Assembly (NCBI GenBank): GCA_963556145.1
Contig: OY744471.1
Location: 1,295,590-1,359,589, forward strand
Source of the DNA: Hygrocybe punicea
Lineage: Eukaryota > Basidiomycota > Agaricomycetes > Agaricales > Hygrophoraceae
DNA: 64,000 nt
Reading direction: 5' to 3'
Within the stretch, counting starts at the first letter, position 1. Each line of letters begins with the position of its first letter. Made by a program: the position numbers and the translations under genes. This document shows positions 27,636 to 40,919 of this stretch, piece by piece. The notes beneath the pieces are model-generated. The model had not been told where the DNA came from, did no database searches, and saw nothing but the letters and a program-made list of their open reading frames with translations.

Positions 27636-29271
27636 TCACCACATCAGAGCCTTTTCAATCTTTTGTTGCCAGACAACCGACGGAGTTGTGGTAGTTTGTT
27701 TCCCCTGCTTGTGTCCAGGATACTTCTTGAGGTCGTCTTGGAAAGCTAGCATAAAAATCCTTTCATTAATAACAAGGGTTAATACTCGTAACGAGACACG
27801 CAAATAAAGAAACTCACGCTGTCCACTCGATATTCTCATCTTCCACCGTTGGCGCACTTGCCTGAATTTTCAGACGGGCTTCTTGTAATAAGTCATCGAC
27901 AAACGTCCAAAATTTCCCCGGACCATAGCTTCGTTCGTCCACAGGAACCCAATCTTGATTTCCATCTGCTTCAGGGCCTTCTCCTGAGCCACCGTTTGTC
28001 GCATGGGCAATTCCACCGAAATTGTGGTCATCGAGAGTGCTGAAATCAAAATCACCTCCTTGGCCACCATCACTTCTGTCTTCGTCGACATTACCAGGGC
28101 GGTGACTAGATGTGGAGCTAGGACCATTGGGTGTGGGCCTGCCACTGCCAAACTTGGTTTCGAAGTGGACATAACAGCCTCTCTAGAATCAAACATGATG
28201 AAAAGTAGAGCGATGAGTTCATGAAGCATACCAAATATGATATACGTGCCCAGTGGAGCGCCGTTACTTCCATTCCAGGTGGGGTCAGTGCTTTTGATAA
28301 CGTGCCAATATGCTGCGGCCTCTTGTCTTTTCCATTTTTAAGTTTGGTGGCAGTAGAGAATGCAATCTCATTTTAGCATTAGCACAGTTAAAACGAATGT
28401 GATGCACAATGAGGCATACCTTTTGCTTGATCGAGCTGCATAAATTAGTCAGTAGTTCTTTCACGAGTGTCGACAGTATTTGAGCTAGTTCAGGGTCTTC
28501 GAGAGCTTCAGAGGGTACTTTGAAGATGCCAGGGTCATCGCGGATCAAATCCTACCATAGATACGAATAAGAAGTCTTGGAACGAAAGTATGTGATCATG
28601 CTTACAAGAATATGCTCCGCAAGATCAGTAACATATGCTGTTAAGTTGGGGGAGAGAAGACAAGCGAGAAGCCGATCTTGCAGATATTTCTGTGACGGAA
28701 GGTCAGCACCACTAGCCAATATCCACGACAAATAAATGATACCCGGAATTCCAGGGACTTTAGCAAGTCCTTTGTCTTTTCATCTTTCTCATTCTGCTGA
28801 TGACCCATCATGTAGGCCATGATATCGATGAGCATGAGTTTCGAATCTGAGTGCTTTGGTAGAGAATAATCAGGTATAGTGGTAGGGTAAAACAATGATA
28901 CACACTTGAGAAAATGCGTCGAGAGAGTTTTCCTCTAGGTTGTATCTTAGACATTGTTTCCTAGCATGTACCTTGAACCGCTTCCGCTCTCTTTCATCAC
29001 CAAGGTCAGCCTCAGCGCCACGGCGTCTAATTGGGCCAGGGGAAAATATTGCTGCAGGTATAGGCGACGGAAGAGAAGATTGCATCCCAGATCTACTAGT
29101 TTGCCTTGGAGCCGGTGTTTGAAAGCTTGATTCAAAAACATCTGAAGCCGGTGGTATATGTGCAGGACCAGCTAATCTGGTGGTCCTTGGAGGGTCAGGT
29201 AGTCCATGAGACACTGGTGCTGGACGTGCTGCATCTCTAGAGGTACGATAACGCAACAAGAGGTTGTTCAT
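27636..29271 (-). CDS. Uncharacterised agaric repeated-family protein between the palindrome arms
   Basis: Start chosen at ATG 29271 (MNNLLLRYRTSRDAARPAP). Multi-exon: basic, Pro-rich N-terminus with RRRGAEADLGDERERKRFKV; then LRYNLEENSLDAFSQ, DSKLMLIDIMAYMMGH, LLACLLSPNLTAYVTDLAEH, LIRDDPGIFKVPSEALEDPE and LAQILSTLVKELLTNL; a C-terminal exon has ENIEWTAYFQDDLKKYPGHK, stop 27636. Mostly helical. I recognise it as a lineage-specific agaric family present in many copies per genome, with no assigned domain or function. It is the only gene in the unique spacer. Presence inside a giant transposon may explain why this family is repeated. Confidence 0.6.
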
Positions 29272-29355
29272 CACGACGCATTGAAAAAAAAGTGGAACGA
29301 GTGTAAAACAAGTGTTTGTTTGTTTGTGTTTGCGATTTGAATTAAACATGAAAAA

Positions 29356-32300
29356 TTAAACATGAAAAATTAATGAGAATAATTTGAGAGTACAACTGTC
29401 CGAGATGATATGATTGTCTGAATCAGCACCGTCGTCAACGTCGAATAAAGTTTCTATTGAAGGCAAATCGCCTCCACTCATCATCTCTTCGCGATCTCTC
29501 TTCGAGGGGATTGGCACCTCTCACGCAAAGATGCTGAAGCCATCGCAACCGAACCACTAGTTGTCGAGTTGTCGAGAGACAGTCGGTCCAACAACGAACC
29601 TCCTCGTCGTAGGGTGGTCGGACGATCGTGATCGTGACTAGAGCGTGGTAACTCTTCGTCTACGCCCCGATTTACTGCACGGCCACCGCCCAACATCATG
29701 TCAACCGCTACTTCCGTATGTATCGCGTCTGATCTTGATTGAGTGGCGGGTCCAAACCGACGGGCTCGGCTGGGCTTGGAAGTTCGGGAGGGAACACCAT
29801 CGTGGGACGGCGTAAGGGCTTGGGCACCAGGAAAACGGTCAGAATAGGCATCTGAAGCGGGAATAGGACTGGGATTCCTTGGTCTCCCTTGTTCCATCCA
29901 GCCTGCGCTGGGGCGTCCTGCACTGAGGGCATGAGGCCGACCACGATGATCAGTTTGATGAGGCACATCCTCAGCATACCCCTCGTGATCACGGCGCAAT
30001 GAGGGGTATCGATCATCAAATCGCTCGCCGAGACGACTCTCGAGGCCAACCACAACGTTGTTGATACGTTGGTCTGCAACTCTCTCCTTGTCCCGATCTG
30101 TCAGAGAAACCTGACACCTGTGAATGGAATCACCATCCATGTTGGCTTGGCGGGAAGCATTTTCATACTGATTTTGCTGGCGGGTATTGTCATGCTGCCG
30201 ACCTGCTGGGCGAGGCATTGTTCCAAAAGAGGCATCCCAAACTGGTGATACGCTGGGTGGTTCCTGAGGAGGCGGAAAAGGTGATGCAGGTTGATAAACG
30301 TTCTCCCCACTAAAACTGGGGCGAATAGCAGGAGCACCGGGCGAAGACTGACTAGGAATCCAACGATGTAGCAAGTCTGTTTTTTTCTTGACTAGGTTGT
30401 TCAAAACGAGGCTGCTAGATACATTCGTCAATGAGTCATAAAACAATTTCAAAGCAGACTTACAGGTTCTACATCGGTACGAATCGAGTCTCGTCGAGAA
30501 CGAGCTGGTGTCGGGTTGGTCTGGTATGTGTTCAAGGGAGTCAGGGGACGGCCTTCGAAGCCCTAAGCAAATATGTGAATGGATTGATTATCCGAACACA
30601 AACAGAACCAACCGCGTGAGCATTTCCTCCTCCACCAACACCAGCACCCCCTCCTCTTCGGTGTTGACCAGAAGCGGCGACAGGAGGGCGACAGCTATAA
30701 ACTGGCGATACACCCCTGGCCCTAAATTGCGTCTACAAATTATGTTTCAGGAGATGCACAAACCGAATGTTCATACGACTCTCTGGATCGAGTGTCGATG
30801 CGAGGTACTCTATTCTGGAAGGGCTCCGAATTCCCAGCGCCTGGCGGAATGTACCGATTATCCCTAAACGCCGGGGACGACTGGGGACCAGTTCCAGTGT
30901 GATGAGCTTTTCTGTTTCTGACAGGAGTATTGTTAGTTCCAAGGGCCTTTGGCTGGGGATTGGGAGGAAAGTGTCGAAAAAATTCCGTGTGCCGGGTCAA
31001 ATTCAAGAATGACTCTCGTTGAGATTGTCATATGGCCTCAATGACTGTCACACAGCCGAAAAAGTTGGAAGCCATACCTGATTCCCTTCTACATCTTGCG
31101 GAAGTAATTCGCGCCTACCCGAAGAGTCGTCTACACTCTGGTGTTCTGGTCTCCACGCCAGAGCATCCTCTCTCGCTGTCCCGCCGTCAGATCGTGGTAA
31201 TCTTTCCTGTGCATCACGATGCTGCTCCCATCTCTCACTATTTCCCAGGTGCGGTGTTGATCGATCTCGTAATCTGTAGGCTGGACGATCTTGATTGGGC
31301 ACGGCGATGGGAAACAGAAGGAGAGACTGGGGGTGGTGGATACAACATGGCTGTCGACGATTTGCTTGACATTGCCCTGGGACCCTTCGGTAAATCGGTA
31401 TTGTGCTCTCGATCAGCATACATCCCAGAACCTGCCCGAATGGGCACGTCATTTGATCCGAACGATGTTCTAGACGCAGGGAGAGTATCAACATCCATTA
31501 CATTTCGATCTCTTAATGCTGGAAACTCATTGGGAGTAAACGGCATATCATGTGAATGTCGAGCTGTAGGAGCAGATGTCGTAGAAGGTCCAGAAGGCAG
31601 TCTTGATGCTTGCGAGAGATCCGGATGGTTGGGGTCTCGAGTGCCACCGAGCTGTGGCAGTAAACGCGGGCCGGAGGGGACACTGCCAATGTAAGTAGGT
31701 CGGTGTGAGTTAATACCGCCATCCCTATGACTATTTGGCGCCGTCGTGGCAGGTAACACTTGCTCTGACTGAGGTATCATCGACCTGTCACGGAAGCGTT
31801 TGCTTTGCGGTGTTAAAGGCTGTCTCTTTCGGGTGCCTGCGCGAAGGGGAATAAACGGCGGAGACGCAGTCAAAGGAAGGCTGAAGTGTACGTACGTGAC
31901 TGTTCCAACTGCGTCGCGGCAGGGAGTGGTGAGACTGAAGCTGACCTCTCAGAATGGGATGCGGCTTAACGAGGGGGACCTGCTGGGGAAGTTCTGTAAT
32001 TTGAAATGACATTGGTAGCAAAATCATCTGGCCGCAGTCCCTTCGCAGCATGATCCACACCCTGCTCAGATATTGCCCCGGGAGGCTGATCCCATTGCCA
32101 GAAAGTATCTGTGGCGTAGACATCATGTTCGTGCGAACGAAGAGATGGTTGAGAAGATTTGTCAAGCTGATCAAAGCGAGTTTTCTGTCTGGGAGCAGTC
32201 GCTGTCGGGGTCGGAACAGACGCGATTAGCTGCGAGGTTTGGGGCGGCCGGGATACGCGAAAATGCGGCGGTGGGGATCTGTGTCCTGTTGCAAGAAAGA

Positions 32301-33855
32301 GTGGGAAAAAAATACGAAGGGCAAGGAAATGAAAAATAGTGAAAAAAGGTAAATGGAAAAGAACAGATGAATCCAATATGAGCGTCCATGTGTCGATTCG
32401 GGGAAGGAGCCGAGTAAAGGAGAAGGGAATAGAGGACAGTGCAGCTCAACTCCCGAGGCTTCGCGAGACACTGAGGAACAATGCACCCTCCACCCCGAGA
32501 GGAGCCAAAGCGCCAGGCAGATGAGGTGAGGAGAGGGGATGCGGATAACATACTAGGTGACGACGACCAAACAGCGTCATTGCGTGGACCTTCAAACGCA
32601 GGGGACTCTGGCTCTGCCACGCCGCCAACCTCCTGTTGATAACTTGTGGACGAAACTGGCCTACGGCGTGAAGCCGCCTCCGAAGGTAGGTCAAGGGAGG
32701 AGTCCCAATGACATTCTGAATGGGATAGACTGCCTTGAGACTCTCTTGGTTGAGCGTTGTTACCTAATGTTTCATGAGGCGACGATTGCCGATAAGGTTG
32801 ATGGCGGTCTTGTCGTTCACGATCACGCAACCAAGATGTCCGAACCGGCTCTAGTTTCGGAGAAGCTGGAGGTGTGTATGAGTTACCAGAATATGAGGTA
32901 TTCTGGAGTTGCCGATCATCGCGACGGTTAGCTTCCTGGCTTGGTTTCTGCGCATTATCTGGTCCTGGACGATAGTGACGATCTTCATATGAAAGGTTGG
33001 CAGATATGACTTGCGACTCGGGCTCAGGTCTACTGAGACGGGAGACAGTAGACGGTTCGGCACCTTTAGTATCTGTGCCGTCAAACAATAGTTTACCACC
33101 AGAACGCGACTCTGGCGGGTGCGTTTTGCCTTGATCCTTGTCTCTGGAGAAAGATGACGACTTGACGCTGCTCACGGGAAGGGTCCACGTGCATTCGTGA
33201 GTTCGTGTGTCATAATAATAGACCGCCCGACCCCCACTTCTTCCCAGTCTGGAGGGAGCGGGTCCGTATCGCCAGAGGAAACAGGTTTGGCACTGCCGTT
33301 GAGCTTTTTCTCTCTACCAGGACGGCCCCGTGACATAGCCGTCGCCTCGATGAGAGAAGGGTGACAAGGGTGCATGAAAGGGACACTGGCAACTACTGGT
33401 TTTGGAGGTAGGGCATGAGTAACTTTCGAGGGAGAGCCAGAATGTAACGGAGAATGTTGAGGAGAACCTTTGGAATGGGCTTGCTTGTGTGGACTAGAGG
33501 AAGGTGGCTCTCGACTGGAACGCTGTGGCTTGTGTAAGGTAGCAGATTTTGACATAGAGAATGAAGCTTTGGAATTGTCGTCTTGAGCGCGAGTTTGATA
33601 GATATAACCTTGGACGTTGTCCTCCTCCGAGTCGTCTGTGTCCTGTTGCAAGAAAAAAATACAAAGGGCAAGGAAATGAAAATAGTGAAAAAAGGTAAAT
33701 GGAAAAGAACAGATGAATCCAATATAAGCGTCCATGTGTCGATTCATGGAAGCGGCCGAGTAAAGGGGAATGGAATAGAGGACAGCGTGGTTTCACAAGA
33801 TACTGAGGAACAATGCACCTTCCACCCCGAGAGAAAGATGACGACTTGAGGCTGC
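29356..33855 (-). CDS. WW-domain protein, right arm copy with 3' end
   Basis: Mirror of the left-arm gene with the part lost to the gap: after RSDAIHTEVAVDMMLGGGR it continues AVNRGVDEELPRSSHDHDRP, RRGGSLLDRLSLDNS and SVAMASASLRER. A one-base frame change near 29522 then leads into VPIPSKRDREEMMSGGDLPS and IETLFDVDDGADSDN, with a stop at about 29356. The WW domain shows the same one-base break as the other arm (near 33230). Both breaks lie next to G runs, so sequencing error and real mutation are both possible. Function unknown. It lies on the same strand as, and immediately upstream of, the central gene. Confidence 0.55.
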
Positions 33856-33933
33856 TCCGTCATGTCGAGGTCGGTTGCCTGGCATGTAAACCACCTGGTG
33901 ATAGACGCCCACCATCGCTGCTCGTCAAATTCC

Positions 33934-36900
33934 CTAACTTGAAGGCCCAGCAGTACCAACTTCAAAGGTATGCATCATCGCTGCGAAATCTTGATTGACT
34001 AATGACAATTCTGGCCGTTCTGCTATTTCCGGCCACTTGCGTTTTCGAGATCTGACCGGTTTTGAGCTGGAAGTTTTTTTTTTGGCCTTATTGAACGCTG
34101 GGGCAGCGGTAGGCGCAGTATTCTCCCCAACAGTGACGTCCGCGTTTAAATCTGTCCCCGCTTGTACTTTTTCACGTACTTGTCTCGCAGCAGTCTTCCG
34201 GAGTTGCTCGACATCAGTAACATAGGGGAATGGCATATGAAGTTCCGGCGGGATGACTGTATTGATGTACTGGTAATTGTGAATTGAAAACGAGTTGATT
34301 ATATATCGATTTGTTGGGGAGTGAGAAACCGTGAGCCGTGTTCTTGTGGTTTCGTGCCGCTCTTGGCGGACCTGTGTCCTCGTGGTCTCATTGCACATAG
34401 AGGTTGCGCAATCATGCTGGATATTAACGAGACAGAGCGCATCCTACAAAAAAATTATAAGAATTCAAAATATACGAAGAACTTGATCAATTGTCGTACT
34501 GTTGTTCTCATGATGATTTCAGTTTCGACAGGCTGTAACTCCAGACATGGGAGGTGAAGTAAATGATGAAGGGAAGGCAGGAAGTGATATGCCTGCACGG
34601 CAAGATGGCCAGGGTCATTAGTATTGCTTTCTGGAACCAGAATCTCGTTGACTTTGGCAATGAAGGGCTAGAGACAAGACTTAATTGAATGTATTTGCGC
34701 TCCTAAAAAAACTCACCCTTGTATCTGCTGTACCGCGAAATATTCCACTCTGACCTTTTCGGATGATATCGCCATGTGCTGCTGTGAACGAGTCTGCCAG
34801 AAAAAAAAGTTCATTGTCTGAGGGTTTGTTGCGGTTCTGCGGGTAAACTGCTGAGCATCGCGTCTTCTTCCATTGACAAGGTTTTGGTTGCTGTCCCTTT
34901 TTATGCGAGAGCTTGACTTGTCCTGAGGCATAGGACATTAGTGATGACTGAGAAGCGGATGACTTGCCCACCTGGCTTTTGGACAGCATCGGCATGGTAT
35001 CCGAGAAAATGAGCACACTTTGGGTGCTCATCCATGTAGTCGAGAATCGCTCGTCCTGCACGAACCCAACGTTTCGCCATCAGATCTTTCCAGAATCCTC
35101 CAAACGCAATGTGTTTGACCCGATCCTGTGAGGCAAATGCCTGACACGTGTCACGACTTGGGGCTTGTCGGTTACTATATATACAGCAAAGTCGAAAGAT
35201 GTAATTGAATGCCTCGTAGCGCTCAGTAGAGAATATGATCGCGAGCCCGAATCGTTGAATGAATTTGAGGATGTGCAGAAGAAAGTGAAACTTCGGTTTG
35301 CTGATGAGAATGCTCGGCGCACATTGAGCCGTGATGTTCAGAAAGTCGTCAATCACCCGTGACAAAGTGGCCTGTTCAAGAGAACTCTCAGCTGCATTTC
35401 GTGAATTAGATAGAACTTTGAATGCACCAGATACGCTTCTCGGTCTTCAACTTCTGTATGCCAAAGCAGTACGACAAGCTGCCCAATGATGGTCCAGGCA
35501 TCGACAACGGTTTGCGGAACCAGGTTATAAATGAGAAACGGCATAACTTGTGCTAGGCTCTTGAAGTGTTTTCCGATCAGACTTCCCTTATACTGACATA
35601 TGTATTCAGCGTTCAGATGCGGAGCATGGAGGCCATCGGAATTGACTGAATCAAGTCGCATTTGAAAGTCGCGAAGTGATTTTGACTTCTCCAACAGAAA
35701 CATGGTTTGCCCCCAGTAATATTTGACAACGCCAAGTAAAACTGTATGTAGAATCTCCGTTGGGGTATCCAAATGGATGTTAACTCCTGTGCAATTTGAA
35801 AATCAGTAGCAAAGGTTGTAAGGTTGGAATGCACCTCTCATTCGAAGCAATGGGTTGATGGCGTCCACAATAGTCTTGTCTTGAAGCATCTTCTCAACTT
35901 CCTTCTCCAATGCTTCCTGGACTTGAGCCTCCGGCAATTTTTCCTTTCCTTCCTGTCTTTTTCGAAGGCGTTTTCCGAGCTCAAGTAAAGTGTTTACGAT
36001 TGCAGTGGTGGCAGAGTCACGTATACCAGTTTTGCTCACCGCATTCTTGACCTTTTCAGTTCCCCCAGATAACTTTGAAAGCTGGAATTGTTTAAGTGCC
36101 TCAGCGGCTGTCTCGGAAGGTGTCCGTAACTCAGCAGACTGAGTAAATCAGCGTTAATTTTTCCAATCAACAACAAAGATGATTTAAGTACCTCGAACAA
36201 GCTCATGAATCCCTCATCTGATTCCTTGAACTTTTTATTACCCCCCACTTTGCAAGTACGACAGAAGAAATTGCATTTGAGGCCAGCATGACTGCATTCT
36301 TCAGCCTGCATGGGATTGTCTCCTGCAAAAAAATAACCATATGGTACAAGGAGCACTTCTTCACGGAGTTTTGCGTCATATGAAATGATGCCTGATTCGG
36401 CCGCTTTTCTGAGGGCAAGTGAGTTCAGAGGAATAATATACATGATTTCCACGTACTCAATTGAATCTTTCATGCCAGTCATGAGCTCCATTGGCGTGGC
36501 ATGCGGGGATGAGGAAACAAATCGGACACAAAACTCCTTTTCAATCATATTTCGGGGAAGGTTTGCATTCGACATATAAATGACATGGTGTTTATTCCAT
36601 TGCTTTGAGATGTTGCCGGATACATCGTCCATGAAAATTATCAATGGGACTGAAAACACCATGCGTCCATTAGCATGCTTTCGGAGAGGATGGGGCATTT
36701 TTGTCGCCCATGCTGAAGAGCTATCTGTACAAATTGTGTCAATTTGTCTTTTGTGTCCACCGAACAATCATCTCCTACCTGTGAACCCACAAGAGAACTC
36801 GCCTGAACTGCTGGTGATCTCCTCAAATGTCCGAGCGAAGTCTGATATCTTTATCACCACTGGTTCATTGTCCACTGCGAAGCCGATCTTCATAATAGCA

Positions 36901-38475
36901 AGTTTGCATCAATGACCACGAAGACAAGTGTACAGTTTATTCAACTGCGGCAGCGAATACAAAATATGTTGAATTTGAGAAACAAATTTACCTCGCATCT
37001 TTCCGCCTTGTGACCTAGCGCCACCAGAATTAACTCCTCCAACATGTTTGTATCCGTCGTTCCAGATCCTGGCTTGGCGTAGAGAAAACGTTGTGGTATA
37101 AAATAACCCCCAGTGTTCAATTGAAGAAGTTCGTTGACGAAATATATTTCTCCATCGACGTGGACAGTAGGACTGGCGAGCTCAACAGGGACTTCAAAGA
37201 GCAGCTTATCACCACTGAAGTGATCCACAATGGCCTTGCCGCCATCAATAGGGTAGTCGTACATACACATGCACGTGAGAGGATTTGAATAATCCTATAT
37301 GAATTTTACCATTAGATCAGCTGGACGAGAAGTTCGCGTTCAAAAATATATACCATCGAGATGGCATTCCCAACTGCGTTGAGATAGAATACAGTGCCAG
37401 AAGCCGTGATTACTTTCTCAGTTGGGTCCCCGATAAGGTTTTGGATGTGTTTTTGACAGCGTTTGAGACCGCTGAGCGTAGGGACTTTGGGTGCACCAAG
37501 GTCCTTTGCCCATCCCAGGACAGCACGTTTTTGCTGCTCAGAAAAACGGAGTCATGGTGAACTAAATAAGAGGTCTGTCAAAAACAACTAAAACTAGATT
37601 GTTAGTGGACAAATAGCTGGCTCAGAGCTTCGACTCACCTCCTTCGAAGGCCATGGGTATGTCGGCAAATCCAAGCCTTGTTGATGATCTGAAGTCATGT
37701 TAGACAGGATATTGATCAAAATAGATAACATACAACGAGTATGGACTCCCGGAAGGTCAGATTCAGGGTCTTCATCACTTTCTTCATCTTCCTCAACCTC
37801 GACACCTTCCTCGATTTCAATGCCGAGCTCTTCTGCCCTTGACAGGGTAAATAATGGACTATGTGCGCCAGTAACGCTCTGCAACACCTCCTGAAAATAA
37901 TCCACCCGCCTATCCAGCCGAAATGTTCGGTTGCCGAGCTCGCTGATGGAAACTGGTGTGTCATCGATGTCCCGAAATTCCAGGTCTTCAGCTACGCCTT
38001 CAGGTATGTCTTCGATGGTGGTCTTTTGGCGTTTGGGGATTGGAGGGGTCTCCGATAGTGGAATGTTCAGCAAGACAGGGTTTGGTCGATAAGGAAGAGG
38101 GTTTGTGACCATTTCCGGTGGTTGTAGGCGTTCAAAGTACCTGTCGACATGTCGTTTATGCTTTTCAGTGCCTTCGTGAGATGACACATGGCTTGGCTTC
38201 ATTGTCGGTCGTGTGCCATTCGTTACAGGGCAGACGAGGCACATTACGAGATTGCCAGCAAGATGTTGGAAAACTGAAATTTTCCAATAGAATAAGTAGA
38301 GTTAAAAGCAACAGAATTAATGTACTCACTTCGCCTGTCCAATTTGTCGGAGCAGGACCGTGACATTGTTGCAATTGTCGACTTGACGAGACTCAAGTCG
38401 CGTGTACATGTGACTTCGTTGATTCCACCGTTTGTTCTTCAACTCCATGATTCGAAACACATCGATGTCCACCAT
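33934..38475 (-). CDS. Large transposase-like protein, right arm copy
   Basis: Exact mirror of the left-arm gene at 18478-23019: same start (MVDIDVFRIMELKNKRWNQ), same exons and same stop. All core motifs described for the left copy are present, including DDVSGN, GLKCNFFCRTCK, SKPKFHFLLH and STERYEAFN. Two identical copies in head-to-head orientation could pair and delete or invert the spacer. Confidence 0.6.
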
Positions 38476-38553
38476 CACCACCTCTATTGTGTTCCCAGAT
38501 CCACTTCAAAAGGCTTCAACCCATTGTGGCCTCCTTCCGTTTTCTGTTTCTGT

Positions 38554-39222
38554 CAAATTCCTGGGTAGCCTTCCTGCCAGCCTGGCCGAACACACCATTG
38601 TATGAGTCTTTTCGTCACAAAATTTGTTGCTTATTCAGTTATTTTGCAGCCATTGCAGATTTCCGTATCAGTTCCCGAAGAATATGGTCATTTCACTCTA
38701 CCTGTCATACACGCCTCAGTCAACAACCCCCAAATTTCGGGCTGTGCTGAACTCATGGAGCTCTTCCAAATTGAAGTACATTTTTTCCACTGAAGTTTCA
38801 ATATTGTTTTCACCTTCAGATTTGGGTAGCGTCCCCCCATTACTTTTCTTCCTCTTGACGCAACCTTCAATCCGCTCTGTACTTCCAGCTGGGCCACACT
38901 CTCGGTTGCAATTGAAGAATGGCTCATCGGTGTTGTTGTCGATCGAGACTCGCCTGAGTGGCTTTGGGGTTCTGAAGCATTTTGGATGAGCTTTACAGCT
39001 GCGCATCCATCATTCCCGTTCGGTGACTGGCAAAAGTGGAATCCGAAGATTGCGATCAAAGGTCAATTTATACAGTCATGGATGGAGCGGGCTCACTCCA
39101 ATGTTGATGATGGCCTCTATGATGACAACGACGACGATGAACCTGTATTTTCTGCTGTTGAGGAGCAGCGCATTCTTGCTGGGATCTGGGCTAAATTTCA
39201 ACACTTGTTGGCGACTCTGTAA
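38554..39222 (+). CDS. Uncharacterised protein, divergent from the transposase-like gene (right arm)
   Basis: Mirror of 17731-18399. Ends with ILAGIWAKFQHLLATL and a stop at 39222. The same divergent arrangement with the transposase-like gene suggests a shared promoter of about 80 bp. Confidence 0.5.
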
Positions 39223-39718
39223 GCCATTACAAACATCCTTTTTTTTGTTTATATCTTTTGATAGCACTTTATACGGGGTGTGTTAAAGTACGTAGTGTTT
39301 GTAGAGTACAATATACCATATACCATGATTCATGTCGCATGTCGCAAAGCCATGGATGAAAATATTGTATATTTATTCGGTTGATTTCCCGACACTATTT
39401 TATTCTTCCGGTGTGCTGGAAAAACCTTAGCACGAACCCTGGAAAAACCTTGGTGTGAGCCCTGGAAAAACCTTTGCATTCCAAGTCGCTTATAGCCCTG
39501 ACAACCAATGTCTTCTCGATGTTCTGCAACTTGCCTTGGCTCATCGCTATATTTATACTTTGATGATCTTGCGATGGCATTTATATGACCATTAAAATAA
39601 ATGTTTCAAGGAGGGCCATTCGCTAAGCTTCCATCAGGCTTCTTCGACAAGCCCAGCCCGGCGCCAAATTGGCCATCAATGATCGTCTGAGCTGGGATTG
39701 TGAAACCTTATCTGGCAA

Positions 39719-40575
39719 ATGGCTCAGCGAACCCTGAACCGTGTTTGTGGTGTACCTATAGACCTACAATGGCCAATTTCTCACACTACAACCCAGATCG
39801 CGCTGGATGATCAGCTGGCACCAATTGTCCAGAAACTTGAGGAGATGTATGAAGTGGGATCGTGTTGGGTCCATCCGGATATACGTTGCTTCCAATACCG
39901 AGCCAAAGGTTGGCATTTTGAACTCGACACTAACAGGTTGAAGGTTTGGGCCCACGCAATTGTAAGTTGCACAGAGACTGCTAAGAGTAATCATTCTGAC
40001 GATCCATGAAGCAACGTAAAGTGACTGACTACGATGCGATTCCCGTCGGAAGTGATTATTTTTTACCAAAGAATCGGCTTGATTACAACAGCAAGCCTGA
40101 AGCTAGCAAGTCTCTCTCGTTTCCTCAAATGCCCCCACCATTCGGATATCCAGCCATGCCACCTTCTTGGAATAGTGGAGGCCATCCAGCATATTCTAGT
40201 CCTCATTATTTTCCGCCACAATATTATCCAACTGCGTACCCCCCTTCGCCTTATGGTTATCAACTGCAGCACCCCCATATGCCTTCTGCATCAGGCTATA
40301 ATCCTATGTCAAGCATTCCCGGCCCAGCAGCTCCAATATTAATTCCCGATGTCACAGGATCTCCCGCTACTCCGACAAACCTCAGCATTGATCAATGGTG
40401 TGACAAATACAACCTTGGCGAGGAGGAACGGCGTGGTTTACAGAAGCTTGGTTTTCGTGTAGGTGATAAATTGGATGCTCTTGACTCGGATATGTGGGCA
40501 TGGGCTGATCTGGCACCTCTTCACCGGCAACGTATCCTCACTGCATATCAACAAAGCATGTGCACCACTATTTAA
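39719..40575 (+). CDS. Agaric repeated-family protein with SAM-like C-terminal helices
   Basis: Two exons. Exon 1 encodes DDQLAPIVQKLEEMYEVGSC, WVHPDIRCFQYRAKGWHFEL and DTNRLKVWAHAI; an intron of about 45 bp follows (donor near 39961); exon 2 is Pro/Tyr-rich (about 40110-40310) and ends with a helical block IDQWCDKYNLGEEERRGLQK, LGFRVGDKL and a final PLHRQRILTAYQQ, stop 40575. The block resembles a SAM-type helical bundle; this is inference. Families with a WHFELD..RL.VWA motif are abundant in agarics and of unknown role. The first codons overlap the palindrome arm, so the inverted duplication breakpoint (39754) falls inside its 5' end and the left arm lacks the gene. Confidence 0.55.
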
Positions 40576-40919
40576 ATATTCTGACACGTTGTAGTAGTTG
40601 TGCCTGGATGATCACGTGACCAGAGTCCCACGGTTCAGTTGATAGTTGACCTTCCGGATGTAGTAGATAGTTGGACTCAGACGACGAGGACAGGATCTTC
40701 TCCCGATTTCAGTGTCTTTCCAGAAGCGACCTCAGACCCACTCCAACGTTTCATTATACCCTCTTTGTTCCTTCTTTGATTACACAGCTCACTAATTCGT
40801 CTTCATTCATATATTTAATCTCACTCCTTCCCACAATTCTCCATAACATCTTTATAATATGTCTATTGACATGATACCCATCATATTTGTCGACCTTTTA
40901 AATGGGTAAAGCATTTTAA
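40576..40919. other. Intergenic stretch inside the giant element
   Basis: AT-rich, between the SAM-like gene and the Tc1/mariner transposase. I looked for terminal inverted repeats of the transposase gene here and on its other side and did not find a convincing pair. Confidence 0.4.

Larger units (their letters stand above)
29678..39737 (-). repeat. Right arm of the 10.06-kb inverted duplication
   Basis: Reverse complement of 17216-27275 with constant coordinate sum 56953. It extends outward without interruption to 39754, showing the empty site of the CACTA-like element found in the left arm. Beyond 39754 homology with the left flank stops. Confidence 0.9.
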
